Source: Pseudomonadota bacterium (lineage in GTDB: Bacteria > Pseudomonadota > Gammaproteobacteria > Burkholderiales > Sulfuriferulaceae). From it: 35,226 nucleotides of DNA. Of the stretch, positions 17,603 through 25,693 are shown one piece after another (position 1 is the first letter of the stretch; every line of letters starts with the position of its first letter). The notes under the pieces were generated by a model, which saw only the letters and a program-made list of their open reading frames with translations, did not search any database and was not told where the DNA came from. The translations under genes were made by a program, and so were the position numbers. The DNA lies in contig JAJYHV010000061.1 in NCBI GenBank assembly GCA_021790515.1, positions 1 through 35,226 on the forward strand. Reading direction: 5' to 3'.

Positions 17603-19900
17603 CTAATCTTGAGAAGGGATGATAACTTCCCGGTTTCCGTTGTTTTGTGGCGCGCTGACCAGTCCGGCTTTTTCCATGGCTTCAATCAATCGCGCTGCCC
17701 GGTTGTAGCCGATGCGCATTTCACGCTGTACCCATGAAATAGAAGCCCGACGACTCTTGAGCACCAACGTGACGGCCTGATCGTACAATGGGTCTGTTTC
17801 GGCGTCAGCATTGTCGTCTTGACTGCCGTCCGTGTCGCCTTCCAGTGAACTCTCCAGAATCGACGGCAAGTATTGTGGTTCGCCTAGTTGCTTCAGATAT
17901 TCGACGACTTTGTGAACTTCATGATCGGCTACGAATGCACCATGCACCCGTTGCGGATAGCCGGTGCCCGGAGGCAGGTAAAGCATATCTCCTTGTCCCA
18001 ACAGGGTTTCCGCACCCATCTGATCGAGAATGGTGCGGGAATCAATCTTGCTGGACACCTGAAAGGCAACGCGGGTAGGCACATTGGCTTTGATGAGGCC
18101 GGTAATCACATCCACAGAAGGTCGTTGCGTGGCGAGAATGAGGTGGATGCCAGAAGCGCGGGCTTTTTGGGCAAGTCGGGCAATCAATTGCTCTACGGCT
18201 TTGCCGACTACCATCATCAGGTCGGCAAGTTCGTCGATGATGACCACGATGAAGGGTAACGTTTCCAGCGGTTCCGGTTCTGCCGGATTGAGCGAAAAAG
18301 GATGGTAAATCGGTGCTCCGGCTTTTTTGGCGTCACGTAATTTCTGGTTGTACCCGGCCAGATTGCGCACACCCAGGGCTGACATCAATTTGTAGCGTCG
18401 TTCCATTTCACCCACACACCAGTTGAGTGCGGCTGCTGCCTGTTTCATGTCAGTGACCACGGGCGTCAAAAGATGAGCAATGCCGTTGTAAACCGACAGC
18501 TCAAGCATTTTAGGGTCAACCAGAATCAGTCGTACCTGACTGGCATCAGCCTTATAGAGCAAGCTCAGAATCATGGCGTTGATAGCAACTGATTTGCCTG
18601 CGCCCGTGGTACCTGCGACCAGCACGTGCGGCATTTTGGCCAAATCAGCGATAACCGGATAACCTGCAATGTCTTTGCCCATGGCCAGTGTCAGTGGGCT
18701 GGCGGAATCCTGATACAGGCGAGAGGCAAGAATCTCTGACAGGCGAACGATTTCCCGTTTTGGATTCGGCAGTTCCAGTGCCATCGTGGTTTTTCCGGGA
18801 ATGGTTTCCACTACGCGGATACTGGCCACGGACAGCGCCCGTGCCAGATCGCGGGACAGATTCATGATTTGGCTGCCTTTGACGCCAGAGGCCGGCTCGA
18901 TTTCGTAGCGGGTGATGACAGGTCCGGGAAGCGCGGCGACGACATGGGCTTCGACGTTGAATTCGGCCAGTTTTTTTTCAATCAGGCGGGAAGTGAACTC
19001 CAGCGTTTCTTCCGCCAGGCTTTCTGTCGTCTTGTTCGCCGCATCGAGTAGATGCAAAGGGGGAAGCGGCGTGTCGGGAAGTTCGATAAACAGAGGGTTC
19101 TGTTTTTCTGCCTCTACCCGTTCTGATTGTTCGATAGCCGAATCCGGTATTTCAATCACCACGGGTTCCTGTTGCGCCATACGCTGTTTTTGAACTTGTA
19201 CTTGCGTTTCGCGTTGACGGGCTGCCTGTACACCGGCCTGCCGGTTTCGCCATTGGTTCAGGCGTGCAAACAGCTTGAGCAGGCTGTTTTCAATGCCCGC
19301 ACCAGTAATTTCTGCTATTTTCAGCCATGATAACCCGGAAAACAGGCTGAATCCCGCTGCCATGCACACCAGCAACAATAGTGTGCTGGTGTTAAAACCC
19401 AAGGGGGATAATGCATCGGCACCCAGCATGCCGACGATACCGCCGGATTGTTGCGGCAGGTAGTTGTCCAGACGATGCAGGCGCAAGGATTCCAGAATAC
19501 TGCTGGATAGCAGTAACAAGGTAAAGCCGCTGCCATGGAGAAAGGCGTGGGAGGGAGGGGATGTCCGTTTGGTTTTGTTGAGATTGCGGGTGATAATGCG
19601 AAATGCCAATAATCCGCCCAGCACGATCCACCACCAGGCAGAATAGCCGAACAGGCTGAGCAGCGCATCGGACAGCCATGAACCGGGAGTGCCCCCCCAG
19701 TTTCTGGCATTGGCATGCTGGTTGTGCGACCAAGAGGGATCACTGATGTGATAACTGATGAGTGCCAGGGCGAACCAGAGTGTGATGCCAGCCAGCGTTG
19801 CTCCACCTGAAAGGTGCAGTAGTCTTTGCCTCGATTCGGCCTGATTGAGCGAATAGGCGCGGCGATGACTGGTCGGGCGGCGAAATGAAAATTTGATCAT
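17603..19900 (-). CDS. ftsK: DNA translocase FtsK
   Basis: Septal DNA pump that moves chromosome ends and activates XerCD recombination at dif. The 765 residues show four hydrophobic segments in the first 190 residues, a short Gln/Arg-rich linker (about 215-300), then the alpha and beta motor domains with Walker A GTTGAGKS (430-437), Walker [17 protein letters not shown] and [15 protein letters not shown], and a C-terminal winged-helix gamma domain (about 700-765) that reads KOPS and contacts XerD. The linker is much shorter than in E. coli, typical of many betaproteobacterial FtsK proteins. ATG at 19900 has only a weak ribosome-binding site. It is first in ftsK-lolA-rarA. Confidence 0.97.
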   Translation of the reverse strand: MIKFSFRRPTSHRRAYSLNQAESRQRLLHLSGGATLAGITLWFALALISYHISDPSWSHNQHANARNWGGTPGSWLSDALLSLFGYSAWWWIVLGGLLAFRIITRNLNKTKRTSPPSHAFLHGSGFTLLLLSSSILESLRLHRLDNYLPQQSGGIVGMLGADALSPLGFNTSTLLLLVCMAAGFSLFSGLSWLKIAEITGAGIENSLLKLFARLNQWRNRQAGVQAARQRETQVQVQKQRMAQQEPVVIEIPDSAIEQSERVEAEKQNPLFIELPDTPLPPLHLLDAANKTTESLAEETLEFTSRLIEKKLAEFNVEAHVVAALPGPVITRYEIEPASGVKGSQIMNLSRDLARALSVASIRVVETIPGKTTMALELPNPKREIVRLSEILASRLYQDSASPLTLAMGKDIAGYPVIADLAKMPHVLVAGTTGAGKSVAINAMILSLLYKADASQVRLILVDPKMLELSVYNGIAHLLTPVVTDMKQAAAALNWCVGEMERRYKLMSALGVRNLAGYNQKLRDAKKAGAPIYHPFSLNPAEPEPLETLPFIVVIIDELADLMMVVGKAVEQLIARLAQKARASGIHLILATQRPSVDVITGLIKANVPTRVAFQVSSKIDSRTILDQMGAETLLGQGDMLYLPPGTGYPQRVHGAFVADHEVHKVVEYLKQLGEPQYLPSILESSLEGDTDGSQDDNADAETDPLYDQAVTLVLKSRRASISWVQREMRIGYNRAARLIEAMEKAGLVSAPQNNGNREVIIPSQD

Positions 19901-20248
19901 GAATCGGCAGCAGACATCGTGAGAAGACTAACGGGATAAATTATAGCCTGAATCCAGCCGGTGGTCTGGTATTGGTTTGTGACCGAGCGCATCTTTCGTT
20001 GATTTGTGGGTGCATCTGGCGGTTTCATGCTCGTTTTGGTGGGCAGGACGAAGCATTATTTGCGGCGAGGATAAAAGCTTTCGGCGTGTGTCATTCGGAA
20101 AAATTGTGCGCTATACTGCAAAACAAGGAAGGCATTCGAGCCGTCGCGTTGAACGGGGAGCGAGTGGTGCTCACGAAAGCGTGGGTGGCTTGTCTGGGGG
20201 GAGTTTTTTTGCATGTTTGATTGTTGTTCAGAGGCAAGGAGGCAAGAC
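19901..20248. other. Divergent intergenic region ftsK / small secreted protein
   Basis: No convincing gene. A TATAAT on the minus strand (19945-19940) could serve ftsK but lacks a good -35. On the plus strand TATACT at 20112-20117 could serve the gene at 20249, again with a poor -35. Weak frames here show no recognisable protein. Confidence 0.4.
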
Positions 20249-20653
20249 ATGAAAGCACAGAAAATTTTCATCGTATCGACAGCGTTGTTGGGCGCTCTTT
20301 CTTTAGGCTATGCGTATGCAGGCAATCCGGCTTATGTCAACGGCGGCGTCGGGGCGGACGAAGAGGCGGTGATGCACCGCATTGCCAAAGAATTTCCCTT
20401 GCGCATGGAGTTTTCCAAAGGCAAGGATGGGGCGTTTGCCGTAGATGTCGCTGTGACCATCACAGATGCGAGCAACAAAGTGGTGTTTGACCTGCCCAAT
20501 GCCGGCCCGATGCTGGATGTGCGGCTGCCGAAAGGGAAATACAGCATCAGGGCTGTTTCCGACCATGTGACACAATCATCGGATGTGGTCCTTGATGGTA
20601 AACATCAGGCCAAGACAGTGATTTTGCACTGGGGTGAAGCGATAAAAAAATAG
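20249..20653 (+). CDS. Small secreted protein of unknown function
   Basis: The product has 134 residues with a clear Sec signal peptide (MKAQKIFIVSTALLGALSLGYAYA), leaving about 110 periplasmic residues. The start follows a perfect AAGGAGG at six bases; an upstream in-frame ATG at 20213 has none. The mature part is predicted beta-rich, with alternating segments VDVAVTITDASNKVVFDL, GPMLDVRLPKGKYSIRAV and TVILHWG, recalling carboxypeptidase-regulatory or transthyretin-like beta-sandwich folds in which a turn such as LPKGKYS is common. That fold is my inference and I do not recognise a named family. It has no operon partner: ftsK diverges upstream and the second inverted-repeat element follows. 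Confidence 0.75.
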   Translation: MKAQKIFIVSTALLGALSLGYAYAGNPAYVNGGVGADEEAVMHRIAKEFPLRMEFSKGKDGAFAVDVAVTITDASNKVVFDLPNAGPMLDVRLPKGKYSIRAVSDHVTQSSDVVLDGKHQAKTVILHWGEAIKK

Positions 20654-20671
20654 CCCGGCTATCCGTCGGCA

Positions 20672-20694
20672 CCGGAACACCTGTTGCGTTCCGG
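20672..20694 (+). terminator. Weak hairpin after the small secreted protein gene
   Basis: CCGGAAC (20672-20678) pairs with GTTCCGG (20688-20694) across a nine-base loop, 19 bases after the stop codon. There is no T-run behind it, so it may stabilise the 3' end rather than terminate by itself. Confidence 0.3.
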
Positions 20695-20705
20695 CCTGCC
20701 GTTGG

Positions 20706-20938
20706 AGAGAATGCTGATTTATTCTCGCGTGATCGCGACGGTGTGCCGGTCTGTGATCGCTCTGCCGGGGCATGTCCGGCCAGACAGTTCCTTACCGATG
20801 AGGTGGTGGTCAAATCGGACGTTTGCTGGTCGGTCCCCGGTTGGGCATCGTGGTTCCGGCCATGTCCTGCGCTGTGTGTCGCGATCTTCCCGGGTTGACT
20901 GGCTTTGTTCTTCATGGGGAATAAATCAGCGTTTCTTT
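20706..20938. mobile_element. MITE-like inverted-repeat element, copy 2 (about 233 bp)
   Basis: The left end has AATGCTGATTTATTCTC (from 20710) and the right end carries GGGGAATAAATCAGCGTTTC (20916-20935), its imperfect complement. Subterminal motifs match copy 1 at 5852-5977: left-end TCGCGACGGTG, and on the minus strand of the right end CCATGA-N12-GTCAA-NN-CGGGAAGATCGCGAC at identical spacing. The internal segment is about 100 bases longer than in copy 1 and has no transposase frame. It lies between the small secreted protein gene and trxB, filling most of the 335-bp gap, and its edge is 50 bases before the trxB start. Exact borders are uncertain because the outermost bases are divergent. 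Confidence 0.65.
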
Positions 20939-20964
20939 AAATGAGTTGTTGCATAATCAGGTGA

Positions 20965-21941
<977 letters not shown>

Positions 21942-21942
<1 letters not shown>

Positions 21943-22505
21943 TGGCAGAAAAACCCATTGTTGACGATGTTGCGTTGTTTGGTGCGGCGATGCAGGATGT
22001 GCGGCGCTTGCCGCCAACGGGGCGGGTTGTGACTGACCAACGCCAGACCATGATTCAGGGTTCGGGCAGAGCGTCGAGCAATGTTGGTTTGCCGGATGCT
22101 TCCGGGTTGACGCAATGGCAGCATATTGATGCTCAGAATGAAGCGTATGACGAGGAAAACGGTTCGTCGTTTGTTCGTGGTGGTTTGCAAAAAAACGCAT
22201 TGCGCCGCCTGCGGCATGCCATGGTTGAAGCCGAGTTGGATCTGCATGGGTTGACGCGGGCAAGCGCGCAGGACGCCGTCGTACGATTTGTGGCAGCATG
22301 TCAGCAACGCGGATTGCGTTGTGTGTGTATGGTAACGGGTAAGGGATATGGCTCACCTGGTGGGCGGGGCGTCTTGCGCCAATTGTTGCCGGTGTGGCTA
22401 CGGCAGTTGGCCGCTGTGCTGGCATTTTGTCCTGCACCGGTACGCAATGGTGGCGAAGGGGCATGGCTGGTGCGATTGGCCACAGATGGCGCGCAAATAA
22501 AGTGA
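21942..22505 (+). CDS. Smr-domain protein
   Basis: A 187-residue protein of the small MutS-related (Smr) family. The N-terminal 90 residues are polar and poorly conserved; the C-terminal Smr domain has ELDLHGLTRASAQDAV, the VTGKGYGSPGGRGVLRQLL core and a C-terminal beta strand. Smr domains are nucleases acting on DNA or RNA: the LDxH motif (LDLHG) and TGxG-type loop are retained here, so activity is plausible. E. coli SmrA/SmrB are the closest characterised relatives; SmrB cleaves mRNA at collided ribosomes, but this protein's substrate is unknown. Its ATG overlaps the trxB stop. Confidence 0.9.
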
Positions 22506-22530
22506 ATGTGTCAATTGACAGGGAGATTGG

Positions 22531-22983
22531 ATGATGCAGGATTTTTCGTTACCAGCGACGAGTGGAAAAACATTTCACTGGCATGAGGCGCGTGGAAAGA
22601 AGTGGGTGATTTATTTTTATCCCAAGGATGATACGCCTGGTTGTACCACCGAAGGCATGGATTTTCGCGATTTGTATGCCGAGTTTCAGCGCTTGAATAC
22701 CGAAATTGTAGGCGTGTCGCGTGATGATTTACCTTCGCACGAGAAATTTTGTACCAAACTTTCCTTGCCGTTTGCCTTGTTGTCGGATAGCGACGAAACG
22801 GTGTGCCGGTTGTTTGACGTACTCAAGCCGAAAAACATGTATGGCAAGATGGTGGTCGGCATCGAGCGCAGTACGTTTTTGTTTGATGAGCAAGGTAATT
22901 TGATGCAGGAATGGCGCGGTGTGCGTTCAACCGGACATGCCAGCGCTGTACTGGATACGTTGAAATCCCTCACGGAGCGTTGA
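22531..22983 (+). CDS. bcp: Thioredoxin-dependent peroxiredoxin, Bcp/PrxQ type
   Basis: Reduces hydrogen and organic peroxides using thioredoxin, hence functionally linked to trxB upstream. The 150 residues have the thioredoxin fold with WVIYFYPKDDTPGCTTEG, where C38 is the peroxidatic cysteine. The second cysteine found five residues later in many Bcp proteins is replaced (PGCTTEGMDF), so a one-Cys or alternative resolving mechanism applies. The first of two ATGs follows AGGGAG at five bases. Only four bases separate its stop from the PIN-PhoH start. Confidence 0.95.
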   Translation: MMQDFSLPATSGKTFHWHEARGKKWVIYFYPKDDTPGCTTEGMDFRDLYAEFQRLNTEIVGVSRDDLPSHEKFCTKLSLPFALLSDSDETVCRLFDVLKPKNMYGKMVVGIERSTFLFDEQGNLMQEWRGVRSTGHASAVLDTLKSLTER

Positions 22984-22987
22984 ACCC

Positions 22988-24388
22988 ATGGCCAAGAAAC
23001 CGGCGGCATTGACCAAATTGTTTGTGCTGGATACCAATGTGCTTATGCATGATCCAACCAGTCTGTTCCGTTTTGAGGAGCACGATGTTTTTTTGCCCAT
23101 GGCGACACTGGAAGAGCTCGATCAACACAAAAAAGGCATGACTGAGGTGGCGCGTAACGCCCGGCAGGTAAGCCGTTTTCTGGATGAAATCGTATCGGGT
23201 TCGGAGTTGGACATCGAAGCCGGTATTACCTTGTATAGCAAAACGCGCAAATCGGCAACCGGACGGCTGTTCTTGCAGACGCATCTGTTGCGAGGCGATT
23301 TACCTGATAGCTTGCCTTCTGTCAAAGTGGACAACCAGATTCTGGCGGTAGTGCTCGGGTTGCGTGCCGAACAACCCGGAAGGGCGGTTATTTTGGTGTC
23401 CAAGGACATCAATATGCGCATCAAGGCGCGTGCGTTGGGATTGCCGGCCGAAGATTATTTTAACGACAAGGTGCTGGAAGACAGTGACTTGTTGTATTCC
23501 GGCATGCGAGAGCTGGCGACCAATTTCTGGGACAAGCATGGCAAGGACATGGCCTCCGGCCAGACCGACGGGCGAACCTGGTATCGTATCAATGGTCCGC
23601 TGGCAGGACAATTGCTGGTGAACGAGTTCGTCTATCTGGAAGGCGAATCGCCGTTTTACGCCATTGTGACTGCGACAGACGGCAAGACAGCCCAATTGCA
23701 TACCATCAAAGATTACGGTCACCAGAAAAATAATGTGTGGGGAATCACGGCGCGTAATCGGGAACAGAATTTTGCCCTGAATGTGTTGATGGATCCGGAA
23801 ATCGATTTTGTGACCTTGTTGGGACAGGCCGGTACCGGAAAAACTTTGCTGACACTGGCGGCGGGCTTGACGCAAACACTGGAACAAAAACGTTATTCCG
23901 AAATCATCATGACCCGGGTGACCGTGCCGGTTGGTGAAGATATCGGTTTCTTGCCGGGGACCGAGGAAGAAAAAATGAGTCCATGGATGGGTGCGCTGGA
24001 AGACAATCTGGACGTGTTGAACAAGACTGACGAGGCTGCAGGAGAATGGGGGCGCGCGGCAACGCAGGATCTCATTCGTACACGTATCAAGATTAAATCG
24101 CTCAATTTCATGCGCGGGCGCACATTTCTGAACAAATTTCTGATTATCGACGAAGCACAAAATCTGACGCCCAAGCAGATGAAGACCTTGATTACCCGGG
24201 CAGGACCTGGTACCAAAGTCGTGTGTCTGGGTAATATTTCGCAGATTGACACGCCATATCTGACAGAAGGTAGCTCCGGATTGACCTACGTGGTGGATCG
24301 CTTCAAGGGTTGGGCGCACGGTGGGCATGTTACGCTGGCGCGTGGCGAGCGCTCGCGTCTGGCCGATCATGCGGGCGAGGTGCTTTGA
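22988..24388 (+). CDS. PIN-PhoH fusion protein (PhoH2 type, putative RNase/RNA helicase)
   Basis: A 466-residue two-domain protein. The N-terminal PIN nuclease domain (about 10-145) keeps the acidic set D15 (FVLDTNVLMHD), E42/E43 (LEELD), D115 (VDNQILA) and D140 (SKDINMR). After a linker, the PhoH ATPase domain has Walker A GQAGTGKT (279-286), the VPVGEDIGFLPG segment and Walker B LIIDEAQN (385-392). PhoH2 proteins of mycobacteria unwind and cleave RNA; proteobacterial orthologues are mostly uncharacterised. Its TGA shares a base with the ATG of the barstar-like gene (TGATG), implying coupled synthesis, and bcp is four bases upstream. The gene name phoH or ylaK is used loosely for this family, so none is assigned. 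Confidence 0.93.
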   Translation: MAKKPAALTKLFVLDTNVLMHDPTSLFRFEEHDVFLPMATLEELDQHKKGMTEVARNARQVSRFLDEIVSGSELDIEAGITLYSKTRKSATGRLFLQTHLLRGDLPDSLPSVKVDNQILAVVLGLRAEQPGRAVILVSKDINMRIKARALGLPAEDYFNDKVLEDSDLLYSGMRELATNFWDKHGKDMASGQTDGRTWYRINGPLAGQLLVNEFVYLEGESPFYAIVTATDGKTAQLHTIKDYGHQKNNVWGITARNREQNFALNVLMDPEIDFVTLLGQAGTGKTLLTLAAGLTQTLEQKRYSEIIMTRVTVPVGEDIGFLPGTEEEKMSPWMGALEDNLDVLNKTDEAAGEWGRAATQDLIRTRIKIKSLNFMRGRTFLNKFLIIDEAQNLTPKQMKTLITRAGPGTKVVCLGNISQIDTPYLTEGSSGLTYVVDRFKGWAHGGHVTLARGERSRLADHAGEVL

Positions 24389-24651
24389 TGAAGACTTGCC
24401 ATTTGCAATGTCCGACAACGCTAGCCAGTTTTTACGAACAGGTTGCCATGGCGTTTGCTTTCCCGGAGGGGTTCATCCACGACATGGATGAATTGTGGGA
24501 ACAGTTGTTACAGGTGGAAGGTCCGTTGGAGTTGGTGTGGGAACAACCCGGTGTGAGCCGTGACAACATGGGGGAAGAATACTGGATGCTGCTGGAGATT
24601 CTGGCCGACGCCGTGGCCGAGCGGGATGACTTTCGTTTTACTTTGTGTTGA
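24388..24651 (+). CDS. Barstar-family RNase inhibitor-like protein
   Basis: An 87-residue acidic protein starting MKTCHLQCPTTLASFYEQVA. The segment FPEGFIHDMDELWEQLL matches the barstar core (LPEYYGENLDALWDCL in Bacillus barstar): the aspartate corresponding to barnase-contact D35 and the neighbouring tryptophan are kept, while D39 is Glu. PLELVWEQPG corresponds to the second strand. The ATG overlaps the PhoH2 stop; an upstream in-frame ATG at 24310 lies inside phoH2 and is not preferred. No barnase gene is present in the window, so the target is unknown: an RNase encoded elsewhere, or conceivably the coupled PIN-PhoH protein. Confidence 0.85.
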   Translation: MKTCHLQCPTTLASFYEQVAMAFAFPEGFIHDMDELWEQLLQVEGPLELVWEQPGVSRDNMGEEYWMLLEILADAVAERDDFRFTLC

Positions 24652-24667
24652 GTGGATATTGTGTCGG

Positions 24668-24699
24668 GTAGTGTTGTTGAGTAGTGTTGTTGAGTAGTG
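24668..24699. repeat. 13-bp tandem repeat, 2.5 copies
   Basis: GTAGTGTTGTTGA is repeated perfectly at 24668-24680 and 24681-24693, with a further GTAGTG at 24694-24699. It lies 16 bases after the barstar-like stop. A slippage product is the simplest explanation. Confidence 0.75.
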
Positions 24700-24799
24700 T
24701 GCGGTTTGGCGCGTATGCAGGACATTGTCCCTGTTTTGAGTGTGTCTCGTGACCATGCGGTGACTAAGCGACGAATTGTCGTGTCTGTGTTAAAAATAA

Positions 24800-24828
24800 A
24801 CCAATTCTGTTAATTGGTACGATATACT
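24800..24828 (+). promoter_or_regulatory. Dyad plus -10 upstream of yceI
   Basis: ACCAATT (24800-24806) and AATTGGT (24812-24818) form a perfect 7-bp dyad with a five-base centre, placed over the expected -35 position of a TATACT (24823-24828). No TTGACA is present, so a bound regulator could replace or block -35 contacts. This is a candidate operator; its protein is unknown. Confidence 0.45.
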
Positions 24829-24850
24829 TCCAAGCGCATGGCAACATTTG

Positions 24851-24883
24851 AACTCATTCGCAAACTCATTCGCAAACTCATTC
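24851..24883 (+). repeat. 12-bp tandem repeat in the yceI leader
   Basis: AACTCATTCGCA occurs twice (24851-24862, 24863-24874) followed by AACTCATTC (24875-24883). It lies between the putative -10 and the start codon. If read from an in-frame TTG at 24848 it encodes NSFANSFANSF, but the ribosome-binding site and signal peptide favour the later ATG. Confidence 0.7.
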
Positions 24884-24895
24884 AATGGAGCAGAT

Positions 24896-25492
24896 ATGAA
24901 TATATTTCATAAAGCCAGCATGTTATCCGGTCTGATCGCTTTGGTGTTCGTGACACCCGTTTATGCACAGTGGCAACTGGATTCTGCCCATTCCAACCTG
25001 AATTTTATCAGCATTAAAAAAACCAGTATTGCCGAGGTGCATCAATTCAAAACCGTGACAGGCGAAGTCAGCGATGCAGGTGACATCCATTTGGCGATTG
25101 ATTTATCCAGTGTGGAAACACAGGTCAGCATCCGCAATGAACGTTTGAAAACCATGTTGTTCGATGTTGCTCAATTTCCTGCAGCGGATTTTGATGGCAG
25201 TATTGACATGAGTAAAGTCAAGGCGCTCAAAACGGGTGAGACATTGGACATGCCCGTGAAAGGCAAACTCAGCCTGCATGGCATCACGCAAGACGCCAGC
25301 GCCATGCTTCGCATGGTTAAATTGCGTGGCAATCAAATTCAGGTTGCCACCAAAATGCCTATTATCCTCAATGCTGATGCGTATGGTCTGGCTGCCGGCA
25401 TAGAAAAATTGCGTGAAGCGGCCAATCTGCCTGTGATTTCAGCGGCCGTGCCCGTTACATTCAATCTGGTGTTTGTGTCATCTCCTCATTGA
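24896..25492 (+). CDS. YceI-family periplasmic protein
   Basis: A 198-residue YceI-like lipocalin-fold protein with a signal peptide (MNIFHKASMLSGLIALVFVT, cleaved after VYA). The mature part begins QWQLDSAHSNLNFISIKK, the usual family opening, followed by VSIRNERLKTMLFDVAQFP and the C-terminal LPVISAAVPVTFNLVF. YceI proteins bind polyisoprenoids or other amphiphiles in the periplasm; some respond to high pH or osmotic stress. ATG at 24896 follows GGAG at five bases; the TTG upstream would add 16 repeat-derived residues and damage the signal peptide. Transcribed alone, convergent with the GGDEF-EAL gene. Confidence 0.9.
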   Translation: MNIFHKASMLSGLIALVFVTPVYAQWQLDSAHSNLNFISIKKTSIAEVHQFKTVTGEVSDAGDIHLAIDLSSVETQVSIRNERLKTMLFDVAQFPAADFDGSIDMSKVKALKTGETLDMPVKGKLSLHGITQDASAMLRMVKLRGNQIQVATKMPIILNADAYGLAAGIEKLREAANLPVISAAVPVTFNLVFVSSPH

Positions 25493-25511
25493 TCCTGTTT
25501 CCTTGCTGGTT

Positions 25512-25639
25512 TAAAACCCCGGCCTTCAGGTTGGAAGGAGCGCCGAACCTCGCCCTGAACGGCGAGGTTTTAAAGGCGCGGTCGGGGAGGGGATGCATAC
25601 CCCTCCCTGACCAAATATCCACCGGCCTAAAGGCCGGTG
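25512..25639. repeat. Array of four hairpins between yceI and the GGDEF-EAL gene
   Basis: In 128 bases there are: CCTTC-AGGTTG-GAAGG (25523-25538); AACCTCGCC-CTGAAC-GGCGAGGTT (25546-25569, perfect 9-bp stem); a 13-bp stem with one G-T pair built on GGTCGGGGAGGGG and CCCCTCCCTGACC (25580-25612); and CACCGGCC-TAAA-GGCCGGTG (25620-25639). This exceeds what a bidirectional terminator needs. The opening AACCCCGGCCTTCAGG...GGAAGGAGCG recalls the hairpin ends of IS200/IS605-type elements, so a relic of such an element or a palindrome-associated element is possible. No tnpA or tnpB frame remains. Confidence 0.55.
25546..25571 (+). terminator. Candidate terminator of yceI
   Basis: A perfect 9-bp GC-rich stem with a six-base loop ends in GGTTTT, giving four T residues. 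It lies 54 bases beyond the yceI stop and is the part of the hairpin array most like an intrinsic terminator. A matching A-run on the other side is only partial. Confidence 0.4.
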
Positions 25640-25693
25640 ACCTAATTGCTTGCCATTGAACGGCTGCATCCAGGGCCCCTGATGCTGCGCTGC

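Noticed and set aside
19548-19563. G-rich GGGAGGGAGGGG run in ftsK suggesting a KOPS site
   Set aside because: No 8-mer in the run fits GGGNAGGG, and a single site would not be informative.
20547-20915. 122-codon minus-strand frame across copy 2 of the element
   Set aside because: It crosses the element and the antisense of the small secreted protein gene, with biased Ser/Thr/Arg content and no ribosome-binding site; only its first 13 residues are of interest.
23300-24418. 372-codon minus-strand frame
   Set aside because: It lies wholly antisense to the PIN-PhoH gene and shows no recognisable domain.
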